Shown here piece by piece: positions 41,261 through 50,515 of a stretch of DNA of 64,000 nucleotides. The stretch comes from Bradyrhizobium frederickii (lineage in GTDB: Bacteria; Pseudomonadota; Alphaproteobacteria; Rhizobiales; Xanthobacteraceae), in contig NZ_SPQS01000005.1 in the NCBI RefSeq assembly GCF_004570865.1, positions 124,001 through 188,000 of the forward strand. The letters are read 5' to 3'. The translations under genes were made by a program, and so were the position numbers. The notes beneath the pieces were generated by a model. That model was given only the letters and a program-made list of their open reading frames with translations. It made no database searches and was not told the origin of the DNA. Numbering within the stretch: position 1 is the first letter of the stretch; each line of letters begins with the position of its first letter.

Positions 41261-42238
41261 ATGTCGGGGTATGGGCTGAGGGCGGCTGCGTTTGCCGCGA
41301 TGCATATCGTCATGGGTGCGTTGGCCGCGACTGCGGCTGGCGCGCAAGACTATCCGAGCAAACCCATCACGCTGATCGTGCCGTGGCCGGCCGGGGGATC
41401 AACCGATATCTCGATGCGCGCGATCGCCGACAGCGCCTCGAAGGTACTGGGGCAGCCGATCGTGATCGACAACAAGGCCGGCGGCGGCGGCACGGTCGGC
41501 CCCGCGACCATGGCAGCGGCGGCGAAGCCGGACGGCTACACCATCTCGCAGATTCCGATCACGGTCTTCCGCCTGCCCTTGATGCAGGAGGTGTCGTGGG
41601 ATCCGGCAAAGGACTTCACCTACATCGTCCATCTTACCGGCTACACCTTCGGCGTGACCACCAGCGCAGAGTCGCAGTTCAAGAGCTGGAAGGACGTGGT
41701 GGAGTTCGCGAAGGCGAACCCGGGCAAGGTCACCTATGCCACGCCGGGCGCCGGCACCTCGCTGCATATCGGCATGGAGCAGATCGCCGGAATGTCCGGC
41801 ATCAAGCTGACGCAAGTCCCTTTCAAGGGCGGTGCGGAGACCAACGCCGCGGTGCTGGGACAGCACACGATGCTTCAGGCGGATTCCACGGGATGGCGGC
41901 CGCTGGTCGACGCGGGCAAGCTGCGCCTGTTGATGGTGTGGACGGGCGCGCGGTCGCCGAACTACCCCGATGTGCCGACGCTGAAAGAGCTCGGTTATCC
42001 CATGGTCTATGACTCCCCGTTCGGCATCGCCGGCCCGAAGGGAATGGATCCCAAGATCGTCGCCAAGCTGCACGATGCTTTCAAGAAGGCGGTCGAGGAC
42101 CCCGCCGTCGTGGCGACGCTCGCCAAATACGACATGGTGCCGAACTACAAGAACACCGAGGACTACAAGAAGTTCGTCGTCGAGCTCACCGAGTCCGAGC
42201 GCAAGGTGATCGAGACGCTCGGACTGGCGAAGAAGTGA
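41261..42238 (+). CDS. Tripartite tricarboxylate transporter substrate-binding protein (TctC/Bug)
   Basis: The protein has 325 residues and is periplasmic. The signal peptide (AAFAAMHIVMGALAATAAGA) is cut before QDYPSK. It has the Bug-family signature ITLIVPWPAGGSTDISMRAI and DNKAGGGGTVGPATMAAAAK. VTYATPGAGTSLHIGMEQIA and VPFKGGAETNAAVLGQHTML follow. It captures a carboxylate for the TctA/TctB permease encoded just downstream. GGGAGG lies 6 bases before ATG 41261. Bug proteins bind diverse acids, so the ligand is unknown. A family E repeat separates it from the permease genes. Confidence 0.92.
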   Translation: MSGYGLRAAAFAAMHIVMGALAATAAGAQDYPSKPITLIVPWPAGGSTDISMRAIADSASKVLGQPIVIDNKAGGGGTVGPATMAAAAKPDGYTISQIPITVFRLPLMQEVSWDPAKDFTYIVHLTGYTFGVTTSAESQFKSWKDVVEFAKANPGKVTYATPGAGTSLHIGMEQIAGMSGIKLTQVPFKGGAETNAAVLGQHTMLQADSTGWRPLVDAGKLRLLMVWTGARSPNYPDVPTLKELGYPMVYDSPFGIAGPKGMDPKIVAKLHDAFKKAVEDPAVVATLAKYDMVPNYKNTEDYKKFVVELTESERKVIETLGLAKK

Positions 42239-42270
42239 AGAAGTAGATTCGTGTTGCCAAACATGCTGGC

Positions 42271-42373
42271 GTCATCCTGAGGTGCGAGCCGCACTTGCGG
42301 CTCGCCTCGAAGGATGGATCGGGGCACCGTCGCCCTTCGAGGGCCGCTGAAGAAGCGGCCACCTCAGGGTGAC
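42271..42373. repeat. Intergenic palindromic repeat, family E
   Basis: GTCATCCTGAGGTGCGAGCC and GGCCACCTCAGGGTGAC are outer arms. GCCGCACTTGCGGC and GGCCGCTGAAGAAGCGGCC form inner hairpins, and CCTCGAAGGA and CCCTTCGAGG a further pair. The element sits between the Bug gene and the small TctB gene and ends 21 bases before the latter. Confidence 0.8.
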
Positions 42374-42394
42374 GGTGGTCGAGAGGTTTCTCAC

Positions 42395-42880
42395 ATGACC
42401 AACCAAACCAACGTCAAGCTTCGCCTCAACAATTCCGAACTCTGGGGCGGAGTGATCGGGCTCGCGCTCGGCGGCTTCGTGATCTGGTCGGGGATGAAGC
42501 TCAAGCTCGGCACCATCAACGATCCCGGCTCCGGCTACGTGCTGTTCTACACCGGCATCCTGATGTGCGTGTTCGCCGGCGCCATCATCGTCTCCGCGGT
42601 CACCGAGGGCGGCCCGACCCTGGCCTCGCGCTGGGAGAACGTGCGCTGGAGCAAGCCGCTGCTGCTGATCGCCTGTCTGGTGGCATTCTCCGTCGCGCTG
42701 GAGCCGCTCGGCTTCCTGCTGTCGTCGATCCCCTTGATGCTGCTGCTGTTGCGACTGATCGACCCCGTGCGCTGGACACTGGCGATTCCGATCGCCGTGC
42801 TGGTGCCGTCAGGCATGTGGTGGGCGCTCAAGCGGCTGCTGTTGATCCAGCTGCCCTCGGGCCTGTTCGGGATCGGTTGA
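42395..42880 (+). CDS. Tripartite tricarboxylate transporter small permease (TctB-like)
   Basis: The protein has 161 residues. Four or five hydrophobic helices are visible (LWGGVIGLALGGFVIWSGMK, VLFYTGILMCVFAGAIIVSA, LLIACLVAFSVALEPLGFLL, WTLAIPIAVLVPSGMWWALK). It is the small membrane subunit between the binding protein and the large TctA. ATG 42395 is chosen because GAGAGG lies 8 bases upstream; the frame extends further into the repeat. The stop is 4 bases from the tctA start. Confidence 0.9.
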   Translation: MTNQTNVKLRLNNSELWGGVIGLALGGFVIWSGMKLKLGTINDPGSGYVLFYTGILMCVFAGAIIVSAVTEGGPTLASRWENVRWSKPLLLIACLVAFSVALEPLGFLLSSIPLMLLLLRLIDPVRWTLAIPIAVLVPSGMWWALKRLLLIQLPSGLFGIG

Positions 42881-42884
42881 CCCT

Positions 42885-44393
42885 ATGGATACGCTCATCA
42901 ATGTCGCGCATGGATTCGGCGTCGCGCTGCTGCCGGTCAACCTGCTCTATTGCTTCATCGGCGTCTTCATCGGCACGCTGGTCGGCGTGCTGCCGGGCAT
43001 CGGACCGATCTCGGCGATGTCGCTGCTGCTGCCCGTGACACTGTCGGGCACGCCGGAATCCGGCATCATCATGATGGCGGGCATCTATTACGGCTCGATG
43101 TATGGCGGCTCGACCACCTCGATCCTGGTCAACATCCCCGGCGAGGCGGCTTCCGTCGTCACCTGCATCGACGGCCACCAGATGGCGAAGCAGGGCCGCG
43201 CCGGCCCCGCGCTCGGCATCTCCGCCTTCGGCTCCTTCATGGCCGGCACGTTTGCACTGATCGCCTTGATGCTGGTCGCGCCGAAGCTTGCCAGCGTCGC
43301 CATCGCGTTCGGCCCGGCCGAGTATTTCAGCCTGATGGTGCTCGGCCTCGTGGTGCTCACCTTCCTGACGCAGGGCTCGATGCCGAAGGCGCTGCTGATG
43401 GCGTGCATCGGCGTCGTGCTGGGCCTGATCGGGCTCGACAGCATCACGGCGCAGCCGCGCCTGACCTTCGGCCGCATGGAGCTGATCGACGGCATCGGGC
43501 TCGTGCCCGTGGTGATGGGACTGTTCGGCGTTGCGGAGGTGCTGCTCAACACCGAGCAGGCGATCAAGCGCGACGTCATCAACACCAGGATCACCCATCT
43601 GCTGCCCACCAGGGAGGACTGGAGGGCGAGCGCAGGTCCGGTCGGCCGCGGCACCATCCTCGGCTTCTTCCTCGGCATCCTGCCGGGCGGCGGCGCGGTG
43701 GTGGCGTCGTTCGCCTCCTACGCGCTGGAGAAGCGGCTGTCGAAGACGCCCGAGCGTTTCGGCCATGGCGCGATCGAAGGCGTCGCGGGGCCGGAATCGG
43801 CGAACAACGCCGCGGCGGGCGGCGCCTTCATTCCGCTGATGACGCTCGGCATCCCGCCGAACGTGGTGATGGCGCTGCTGCTGGGGGCCTTCGTCATTCA
43901 CGGCCTGCAGCCGGGGCCGCTGCTGATCACGCAAAACCCCGGCCTGTTCTGGGGCATCGTCGCCAGCATGTATATCGGCAACGTCATGCTGCTGATCCTG
44001 AACCTGCCGATGATCGGCATGTGGGTGCAACTGCTCAAGCTGCCCTACAACATCCTGTTTCCGCTGATCATCCTGTTCACGATCCTCGGCGTCTACTGCT
44101 CCAGCAACAACGTGTTCGACGTCTATGTGATGATCGCGTTCGGGATCATCGGCTATTTCATGCGCAAGCTCGGCTACGAGCCGGCACCGCTGGTGCTGGC
44201 CTTCGTGCTGGGACCGATGATGGAGAACAATCTACGCAAATCGCTGATCCTGTCGCAGGGCGATCTCTGGACCTTCGTGCAGCGGCCGATCTCGGGAGTC
44301 TGTCTTGCGTTCGCGATCATGCTGCTGGTCGCGCCGCTGTTGCCGTCGCTGCGCAAGAAGCGCGAGCTGGTGGCGCTGGATGAGGGGGCGTGA
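42885..44393 (+). CDS. Tripartite tricarboxylate transporter large permease (TctA-like)
   Basis: The protein has 502 residues and about twelve membrane helices. The family signature GVLPGIGPISAMSLLLPVTL near the N-terminus and its second copy GTILGFFLGILPGGGAVVAS reflect the internal duplication of TctA proteins. YGSMYGGSTTSILVNIPGEA and GVAGPESANNAAAGGAFIPL are also typical. It completes a TctC-TctB-TctA set. The TctD/TctE two-component regulators that control the citrate system in Salmonella are not here. Confidence 0.94.
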   Translation: MDTLINVAHGFGVALLPVNLLYCFIGVFIGTLVGVLPGIGPISAMSLLLPVTLSGTPESGIIMMAGIYYGSMYGGSTTSILVNIPGEAASVVTCIDGHQMAKQGRAGPALGISAFGSFMAGTFALIALMLVAPKLASVAIAFGPAEYFSLMVLGLVVLTFLTQGSMPKALLMACIGVVLGLIGLDSITAQPRLTFGRMELIDGIGLVPVVMGLFGVAEVLLNTEQAIKRDVINTRITHLLPTREDWRASAGPVGRGTILGFFLGILPGGGAVVASFASYALEKRLSKTPERFGHGAIEGVAGPESANNAAAGGAFIPLMTLGIPPNVVMALLLGAFVIHGLQPGPLLITQNPGLFWGIVASMYIGNVMLLILNLPMIGMWVQLLKLPYNILFPLIILFTILGVYCSSNNVFDVYVMIAFGIIGYFMRKLGYEPAPLVLAFVLGPMMENNLRKSLILSQGDLWTFVQRPISGVCLAFAIMLLVAPLLPSLRKKRELVALDEGA

Positions 44394-44402
44394 GGAATAT
44401 CT

Positions 44403-44492
44403 CGTAGGGTGGATTAGCCGAAGGCGTAATCCACCACTTTCGTTTCCCAGGAGATTGGCTTGGTGGGTTACGCTTCGCTAACCCGCCCTACG
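44403..44492. repeat. Intergenic palindromic repeat, family B variant
   Basis: CGTAGGGTGGATTAGCCGAA and GCTTCGCTAACCCGCCCTAC are inverted, with TAATCCACCA and TGGTGGGTTA inside. It separates the convergent TctA and EAL-protein genes. Confidence 0.82.
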
Positions 44493-44497
44493 ACATC

Positions 44498-46192
44498 TCA
44501 GCTCGCCGCAGGCAATGCGTTCTCCGCCGCCGTACCCCACGGGCGCTCGGCCGCGGCAAGCCCGATCAGGCGACCCTGGATGTAGTCGCAGCCCCAGTCG
44601 CGCAGCATGCTTGCGGCGTCCTCGTCCTGCACCCATTCGGCGACGGTCTTGATGTCGAGGCGGCGGGCGAGATCGATCAGGGTCTGCACGAAGGCGCGGT
44701 CGTCGGCGGAATGGGTGATGTTCTGCACGAAGGCGCCGTCGATCTTCACGATATCGACACCGAGCTTGCGCAGGTTTCGGAACGAGGTGTAGCCCGCGCC
44801 GAAATCGTCGATGGCGATGCGGCTGCCGAAATTCTTCAGCCGCGTGACGAAGCCGCGGACGTCGTCGATGTCCTGGATCGCGACCGTCTCGGTGATCTCG
44901 ACGATCAGCCGCTCGGCAACGCCGGGATGCGACAGCATCAGCGACTCGATCCCCGCCCACCAGTCCGGGTCCATCGTCGTATCCGGCGAGATGTTGAGGC
45001 TGAGGCTGACATCGGGCGCGGCGGCGAGCTCGGCGACCACGAGCTCGAGCACACGATGATCGACCAGGCGGATCAGGCCGAGCCGTTCGGCGACCGGCAC
45101 GATGTCGGGCGCGAGCAGCACATGGCCGTCACCCTGGTCCATCCGCACCAGGCATTCGTGGAACGCGCGCTCGCGCGAGGCGGCCGACACCACCGGCTCA
45201 TAGGCGAGCTTGATGCGGCGCTCGTTCAGCGCGGTGACGATCTCGTCGGTGACGCGGATGTTGACGCGGCGCTGCGCGTCGCGCGCGGCGTCCGGACGCC
45301 ACGCGGCGAACGAGCCGGCGCGCCGGCGCTTGGCGGCGTCCAACGTCTCGTGGGCGCGGTTGACGGCCTCGTCGGTATTGCGGGCATAGCGCGGCAGGCT
45401 GACCGCGCCGATCGAGGCCGTGACCGAGACCGGACCTGATTTGGTCGGCACCACCTCGTCGCGGATGCCGGCGAGGAAGCGCTCGGCGGCGACGTTCATG
45501 TCGTCGACGGTGCAGTTCTTCAGGATCAGGCCGAACTTGTTGCCGGAAAAGCGGCCGAGCACGTCGCCGCCGCGCAGCCGCAAGCGGATGCGCTTGGCGA
45601 TGTCGAGAATCACGGCATCGGCAACGTCGAAGCCGAAGGCATCATTGACGCGGGCGAGGTGATCGATGCCGACCAGCATGAAGGCGGCGGTGGAGCGGAA
45701 GCGGGTCGTCTCCTCGATCGCCTCGGCCAGCGCCGCGATCAGATGAGAGCGGTTGAGCTCGCCGGTCAGCGGATCGAGCCGGGCCAGCTTCGTCAGCTCC
45801 TCGTCGCGGGCATGGCGCTCGTTGTTGATGCGGACCGAGCCGATCGCGCGCGTGGGGCGGCCATCGGGGCCGGCGAACCAGCGGCCGGTCTCCTCGATCC
45901 AGATCACGGGATCGGCGGCGCTCACGCGGACGCCGTACTCGATGCGGTAGGGCGTGCCGTCCGCGCCATGCACGGCGGAAGTCTGCGCCAGCGCGGCGAT
46001 CCGCAGCGCCGGCCCGGGCTCGATCAGCTTGGCGAATTCGGCGCCGGTCGCCAGCCGCTCGGCGGGAATACCGGGAAAAACGCTCGCGACCTGGTCACCC
46101 CAGACAATGGCATCGCTGGCGATGTCCCAGGCGAACACGGCCTGACCGAGCGCGGCCAGAATGTCGGAGGCTTGCGGCAATGCAGGGGTCAA
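44498..46192 (-). CDS. GGDEF/EAL protein with degenerate cyclase site
   Basis: The protein has 564 residues. The N-terminal ~125 look PAS-like (ALGQAVFAWDIASDAIVWGD). The GGDEF domain has SGNKF (~216-220) in place of GG[DE]EF and so should not make c-di-GMP, but its RxxD site is intact as RGGD (~207-210). The EAL domain reads ECLVRM at the EAL position (Glu346). It keeps LNISPD, VEITET, IDDFGAGYTSF, KIDGAF, AEWVQ and YIQGRL, so phosphodiesterase activity is plausible. The TTG at 46192 with GAGG 5 bases upstream is preferred; the frame extends to a TTG at 46270. The usual Gln near the EAL (YQP) is Glu (YEP), an unusual change. Confidence 0.82.
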   Translation of the reverse strand: MTPALPQASDILAALGQAVFAWDIASDAIVWGDQVASVFPGIPAERLATGAEFAKLIEPGPALRIAALAQTSAVHGADGTPYRIEYGVRVSAADPVIWIEETGRWFAGPDGRPTRAIGSVRINNERHARDEELTKLARLDPLTGELNRSHLIAALAEAIEETTRFRSTAAFMLVGIDHLARVNDAFGFDVADAVILDIAKRIRLRLRGGDVLGRFSGNKFGLILKNCTVDDMNVAAERFLAGIRDEVVPTKSGPVSVTASIGAVSLPRYARNTDEAVNRAHETLDAAKRRRAGSFAAWRPDAARDAQRRVNIRVTDEIVTALNERRIKLAYEPVVSAASRERAFHECLVRMDQGDGHVLLAPDIVPVAERLGLIRLVDHRVLELVVAELAAAPDVSLSLNISPDTTMDPDWWAGIESLMLSHPGVAERLIVEITETVAIQDIDDVRGFVTRLKNFGSRIAIDDFGAGYTSFRNLRKLGVDIVKIDGAFVQNITHSADDRAFVQTLIDLARRLDIKTVAEWVQDEDAASMLRDWGCDYIQGRLIGLAAAERPWGTAAENALPAAS

Positions 46193-46398
46193 AATCGCCT
46201 CGTTTCGGGACAGCCGGGAAGTCCTGAGCCGGCACAGGATAGAGCCAGATTCGCGTTTGACCCTAGGCAAAGTTCATAAACAATTTGGAAACCACGTTCC
46301 CAGAGTACCCAGGAACCAATTAAGCTCCACCGGCATAGCCCTTGCGAGACCATCACATGCGCCGGCGCCAATGTCCCAAAATGCGCCAGTTCGAGCAG

Positions 46399-46674
46399 AT
46401 GAACGGTGTTGCGATGGTAAATGCGGACAGATTGCCAGAGACAGAGCGGCAAACCGGCACGGCCCTCGTGCCGCTGATGCCGACCTTGCGCTGGGCCCGC
46501 AAGGCGCCGCTGCCGCGCCCCGATCCGAGCTTCGTCACCCAGCTCATCGCCAATGCCGAGCAGCTGCCCCAAACGAGCCGGCTCCGCCGCGCGTCTTCTG
46601 AAGACGCGCAGATCGCCTATGGCAGCAAACGCCCGCTGCAAAGCGTCAGCGCACGGACACGGCAGGTGGCTTGA
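46399..46674 (+). CDS. Small hypothetical protein, conserved-looking
   Basis: The protein has 91 residues and is strongly basic (many Arg), with no signal peptide or membrane helix. The central sequence TALVPLMPTLRWARKAPLPR and PSFVTQLIANAEQLPQTSRL reads like a real coding sequence and is reminiscent of short proteins of unknown function in rhizobia. ATG 46399 is a guess; 46414 and 46342 are alternatives. It is divergent from the EAL protein and ends 7 bases from the convergent membrane-protein gene. I cannot assign a function. Confidence 0.55.
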   Translation: MNGVAMVNADRLPETERQTGTALVPLMPTLRWARKAPLPRPDPSFVTQLIANAEQLPQTSRLRRASSEDAQIAYGSKRPLQSVSARTRQVA

Positions 46675-46680
46675 GGCTGG

Positions 46681-47334
46681 TCAGCGCGGCGGCGTGTCGG
46701 AGGACGGCGGCGTGCCGTTACCCGGCTGAAGCTGCGGCGAGGGAATTTCCGGGGAAGAGGCGCCCTGCACGGGCTTGGGCGCAGGATGATCCATCAGCAC
46801 GGATTCGGCGACGGATTGCGCCGAGGTCGCGGGAGGCTCGACCGGTGCCGGCTGCGGTGCAATCACCGGCTCGAACTTGCGCTCGGACGCGACATCCTCC
46901 GCCGGCGCCTCGGCCTGGCGCTTGGCCTTGCGCGACGCCGGCACCGTGGTCTCGGCGACATAGGTAACGCGGCGGCGCGTGCGCTGGGCAATGCCGCCGA
47001 GGAAATCCGCCATCGCGAGCAGCACCAGCAGGAAATAGGTCGAGTTGCCGAACTTGGGCCACATCACGAATTCGGCCGCCGCCGCGCCGAAGACGATCAG
47101 CGACAGCAGATGGTCCATCAGGAACTTCGATCCGGGCCGCGCACCCTTGACCACCTCTAGCAGCAGCAGCACCACGCCGAGCGCGAGCAGGAGATCGGCG
47201 AGCGTGACCGGCCAGGCCTCGCCCGTGATCATCGGCACCTTGAACAGCACGTCCGAGAAGGACACGCTGGGCATCAGGAAGGCGATGATGTTGTAGACCG
47301 CGAGCGGAATCAGAAGCAGCGGGAAACCGACCAT
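46681..47334 (-). CDS. Conserved membrane protein of unknown function
   Basis: The protein has 217 residues. The N-terminal ~115 carry four hydrophobic helices (LLLIPLAVYNIIAFLMP, LADLLLALGVVLLLLEVVKG, LLSLIVFGAAAAEFVMWPKF, TYFLLVLLAMADFLGGIAQR). The C-terminal ~95 are a Pro/Ala-rich cytoplasmic tail (APQPAPVEPPATSAQSVAES). ATG 47334 follows GAGAGG by 10 bases; a TTG at 47340 is also possible. It lies downstream of rpmF on the same strand. I do not recognise a named family. Confidence 0.75.
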   Translation of the reverse strand: MVGFPLLLIPLAVYNIIAFLMPSVSFSDVLFKVPMITGEAWPVTLADLLLALGVVLLLLEVVKGARPGSKFLMDHLLSLIVFGAAAAEFVMWPKFGNSTYFLLVLLAMADFLGGIAQRTRRRVTYVAETTVPASRKAKRQAEAPAEDVASERKFEPVIAPQPAPVEPPATSAQSVAESVLMDHPAPKPVQGASSPEIPSPQLQPGNGTPPSSDTPPR

Positions 47335-47456
47335 CGGCAAAACGCCTCTCGATCATGATATCCGGACAGAACAATGCAGCGGCGAAGCATTCGCTCCGCC
47401 GCCGTCACCGTCTATCTCGTGGATGGGCCGAAATCAGGCAAGCCAGATCATCCTGC

Positions 47457-47482
47457 CCAAAGAAAGGTCCTGACCTCAGGAC
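47457..47482 (-). terminator. Rho-independent terminator overlapping the rpmF stop
   Basis: On the minus strand GTCCTGA and TCAGGAC pair around GG, followed by CTTTCTTT. The TGA stop codon of rpmF is part of the first arm, so translation and termination are tightly packed. Confidence 0.75.
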
Positions 47483-47658
47483 TCTTTCTTCTTCAGGACC
47501 TGCCGGCCCTTGTACATGCCGGTCTTGAGGTCGAGATGGTGCGGACGACGGAGCTCGCCGGAGTCCTTGTCTTCCACATAGGTCGGCTTCTTGATGGCGT
47601 CTGCCGAGCGGCGCATGCCACGGCGCGACGGCGAGGTTTTTCTTCTCGGAACGGCCAT
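47476..47658 (-). CDS. rpmF: 50S ribosomal protein L32
   Basis: The protein has 60 residues, the normal length for alphaproteobacterial L32. [20 protein letters not shown] is the invariant N-terminus, and [20 protein letters not shown] the C-terminal segment. It lacks the zinc-binding cysteine pairs found in some bacteria, as is usual in this group. It is a structural protein of the large ribosomal subunit. AGAGGAT lies 6 bases before ATG 47658. It stands alone, without plsX or fabH, its partners in many other bacteria. Confidence 0.97.
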   Translation of the reverse strand: MAVPRRKTSPSRRGMRRSADAIKKPTYVEDKDSGELRRPHHLDLKTGMYKGRQVLKKKES

Positions 47659-47826
47659 TTCAATATCCTCTAGGGATTGGTGTCATCAGGGCATCGTCCG
47701 GAGGGGACGGCTCAGCACCCGCAATACGAGGCGAGCTGAATGCCGATCAAGGCCGGGCTTATAGAGGAAGGCTGGCCTTAAAGCTAGGCTTTTGGGCCGG
47801 AAAATACGCCCGGAACGGGCTCAAAA

Positions 47827-48501
47827 TCAGCGATTTTCGCGCCAGCAGGTCGCAAGCGAGCTCGCCTGCCCCCGCGCCATATAGGTTGCCGCCAGCCGCC
47901 GGACGCCCGGGCCGGGGCTTTTAGCGCTGCGTTTGACTGGATTCGGCAGGATCGAGGCCAGAAGCGCCGCCTCCCGGGGTGAAAGGTCCTCGGCCGACTT
48001 GCCGAAGGCATAGGCGCTGCCGGCCTCGACGCCGAACTGGCCCTGCGGACCGAACTCGGCGATGTTGAGATAAATCTCCAGGATCCGCGGCTTGGGCAGG
48101 ACGAGATCGATCCAGAGCGCCAGCGGAAATTCGAGCGCCTTGCGGACGAAATCCCGCCCCTGCCAGAGGAATAGATTTTTCGCGACCTGCTGGGTGATCG
48201 TGGAGGCGCCCCGGAAGGCGGTGCCGTCCTCCTTTGCGTCGTCGATCGCCTCGCGCAACGCGCCCCAATCGATGCCGTGATGCCTGCAGAAATGGGCGTC
48301 CTCGGCTGCGATCACCGATCGCGGCAGATAGGGCGACATCGCGGCCAGATCGATCCAGTCCCGCTGCATCGGCGCGCCGCGAAGCGAGCGCCAGGCCATC
48401 AGCGTCGAGACGGGATGGCCTGTGCGGTAGAATGGCGCGATCACATAGGGCGCGAGCAGCGCAACGGCGAGCACCAGGAGAAGGATTTTGACGATGCGCA
48501 A
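47827..48501 (-). CDS. mtgA: Monofunctional biosynthetic peptidoglycan transglycosylase
   Basis: The protein has 224 residues and belongs to family GT51. It polymerises lipid II into glycan strands at the periplasmic face. One N-terminal helix ([20 protein letters not shown]) anchors the catalytic domain. The motifs are [17 protein letters not shown] (catalytic Glu), [39 protein letters not shown] and [21 protein letters not shown] chose the TTG at 48501, with AAAGG 5 bases upstream; longer frames to 48960 have no typical N-terminus. Confidence 0.94.
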   Translation of the reverse strand: MRIVKILLLVLAVALLAPYVIAPFYRTGHPVSTLMAWRSLRGAPMQRDWIDLAAMSPYLPRSVIAAEDAHFCRHHGIDWGALREAIDDAKEDGTAFRGASTITQQVAKNLFLWQGRDFVRKALEFPLALWIDLVLPKPRILEIYLNIAEFGPQGQFGVEAGSAYAFGKSAEDLSPREAALLASILPNPVKRSAKSPGPGVRRLAATYMARGQASSLATCWRENR

Positions 48502-48662
48502 ATCAACCTTTCCGGCGCAAATTGCAACGCGGCCACCGATCCTGCCATTAAGTCTGTGATAATTCGGGCCTTTTCCAGCACTTTTTAGGCCTTCCAAACG
48601 ATTGACTGAAACGGGCGCATAAAGGATTGTCCCGCCGAATTTTAGTTCTGGAGCCCTTCTTG

Positions 48663-49586
48663 ATGACCGGCACGTCCCCGTCCGATTTCGCCAAACGTCT
48701 GGACAAGACCGCTGATGATACCGAGGCCCTGCTCGGGCGCCTGCTGTCGGACGATATCCTGCACGATGAGATCGCCCGGCCCAAGCGACTGATGGACGCA
48801 ATGCGCTATTCGAGCCTGAACGGCGGCAAGCGTTTGCGGCCGTTCCTGGTGGTCGAGAGCGCAGCCGTATTCGGCGTGCCGCGCGAAGCGGCCCTGCTCG
48901 TGGGCGCGGCGCTCGAATGCATCCACTGCTATTCGCTGATCCATGACGACCTGCCGGCAATGGACAATTCGGACCTGCGCCGCGGCCGGCCCACCCTGCA
49001 CAAGAAGACCGATGACGCCACCGCGATCCTCGCCGGCGACGGCCTGCTGACGCTCGCCTTCGACATCGTCACCCGCGACGAGATCCATCGCGACGCCAAC
49101 GTGCGGCTGCTTTTGACGCGCGCTCTTGCGCGCTGCGCCGGCATCGGCGGCATGGTCGGCGGCCAGATCCTCGATCTCGCCGGCGAAGGCCGCTTTGGCG
49201 GCAACGAGCCGATCGATGTCGCCCGGATCCAGCAGATGAAGACCGGCGCCCTGCTGCGCTACGGCTGCATCGCCGGTGCGATCCTCGGCCAGGCCTCGCA
49301 GCAGGAATATCAGGCGCTCGACGATTACGGCCGCGCGCTCGGCGAAGCCTTCCAGATCGCGGACGACCTGCTCGACGTCGAGGGCGATGCGGCAGCCCTC
49401 GGCAAGCCGTCCGGCCAGGATGCAGCCCTCGGCAAGACCACTTTCGTCACCCAGCTCGGCATCGAGGGCGCCAAGCAGCGCGTGCGCGACCTGCTGGCGC
49501 GGGCCGACAGCGCGGTCTCGATCTTCGGCGACCGCGCCGCCGTGCTGCAGGCGGCGGCACGCTTCGTCGCCGAGCGGAAGAACTAA
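48663..49586 (+). CDS. ispA: Polyprenyl (farnesyl/geranylgeranyl) diphosphate synthase
   Basis: The protein has 307 residues. The first aspartate-rich motif is [20 protein letters not shown], with the four-residue insertion typical of bacterial type II FPP synthases. The second is [28 protein letters not shown] binds IPP. It condenses IPP with DMAPP/GPP to farnesyl diphosphate, or possibly GGPP. ATG 48663 has GGAG 9 bases upstream. No dxs follows it here, although ispA and dxs are often adjacent in rhizobia. Confidence 0.92.
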   Translation: MTGTSPSDFAKRLDKTADDTEALLGRLLSDDILHDEIARPKRLMDAMRYSSLNGGKRLRPFLVVESAAVFGVPREAALLVGAALECIHCYSLIHDDLPAMDNSDLRRGRPTLHKKTDDATAILAGDGLLTLAFDIVTRDEIHRDANVRLLLTRALARCAGIGGMVGGQILDLAGEGRFGGNEPIDVARIQQMKTGALLRYGCIAGAILGQASQQEYQALDDYGRALGEAFQIADDLLDVEGDAAALGKPSGQDAALGKTTFVTQLGIEGAKQRVRDLLARADSAVSIFGDRAAVLQAAARFVAERKN

Positions 49587-49612
49587 TAGCTCCGGGCTCC
49601 TTCACCTCTCCC

Positions 49613-49730
49613 GCTTTGCGGGAGAGGTCGACACGCTCGCAGAGCGTGGCGGGTGAGGGCTCTCTCCTCTTGGGGGTCCTCGATTGTGGAGGCACCCTCT
49701 CCCCACCCCTCCCCCGCGAGCGGGGGAGGG
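49613..49730. repeat. C/T-rich palindromic repeats, family D
   Basis: CACCTCTCCCGCTTTGCGGG and CACCCCTCCCCCGCGAGCGG begin two G/C-rich hairpins, CTCCCGCTTTGCGGGAG and CCTCCCCCGCGAGCGGGGGA. Between them lies CACGCTCGCAGAGCGTG. The cluster fills most of the 197-base gap before the DUF1345 gene. Confidence 0.78.
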
Positions 49731-49783
49731 AGCGCACCTACGATGCGGCCACAACGAGAGTTGAGTGAGAGAGCCGTCCCGTC

Positions 49784-50470
49784 ATGGCTACAAACAAGGA
49801 AGATCCCGCCCTCGCCCGCTTCCGCAAGATGTCGCGGCCGGTACGGTTGATCTATGCGCGGCCGCGGACCTTCATCGCGGTCGCGGCCGGCATCCTGGTC
49901 GGCCTGCTGCTGCCGGGCTCGTATCGGCTGGTGACGCGGTTCCTGTTCGGCTGGGACGCGCTGATCGCGGTCTATCTCGTGCTGGTCTATGCGATGATGC
50001 TGTGCAACGACCACCACCACATCCGCCGCGCCGCCGCGATGCAGGACGACGGCCGCTTCGTGATCCTGCTGGTGACGGCGACCGGCGCCTTCGCCAGCAT
50101 CGCGGCAATCGTCTCCGAACTCGGCACGCCACATCGCGGAGTGCTGGAGTTGAGCATCGCCATCGCCACCATCGCATTGTCGTGGGCCGCCGTGCACACG
50201 ACCTTCGCGCTGCATTACGCGCATGAATATTACCGCAGCGCCACGCCGGGCCTGCAATTCCCGAGCGGCGACAAGGAAGACCACGCCGACTATTGGGACT
50301 TCGTCTATTTCTCGTTCGTGATCGGCATGACCGCGCAGGTCTCCGACGTCGGCATCACCGACAAGACGATCCGCCGCACAGCCACCGCGCACGGGATCGT
50401 GTCGTTCATCTATAACACGGCCTTGCTGGCCCTGACGGTGAACATCGCAGCGAGCGCGATCTCGACCTGA
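49784..50470 (+). CDS. DUF1345 family membrane protein
   Basis: The protein has 228 residues and five or six hydrophobic helices (FIAVAAGILVGLLLPGSYRL, WDALIAVYLVLVYAMML, FVILLVTATGAFASIAAIVS, LELSIAIATIALSWAAVHTT, ALLALTVNIAASAIS). ALHYAHEYYR and the DYWDFVYFSFVIGMTAQVSD segment are the DUF1345 signatures. There are several conserved His residues (CNDHHHIRRA). It is located in the inner membrane and its function is unknown. Confidence 0.88.
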   Translation: MATNKEDPALARFRKMSRPVRLIYARPRTFIAVAAGILVGLLLPGSYRLVTRFLFGWDALIAVYLVLVYAMMLCNDHHHIRRAAAMQDDGRFVILLVTATGAFASIAAIVSELGTPHRGVLELSIAIATIALSWAAVHTTFALHYAHEYYRSATPGLQFPSGDKEDHADYWDFVYFSFVIGMTAQVSDVGITDKTIRRTATAHGIVSFIYNTALLALTVNIAASAIST

Positions 50471-50515
50471 ATTCGTCCGAGCGTTGCCAGACGACGCTCT
50501 CGACCACGCGCGCCC

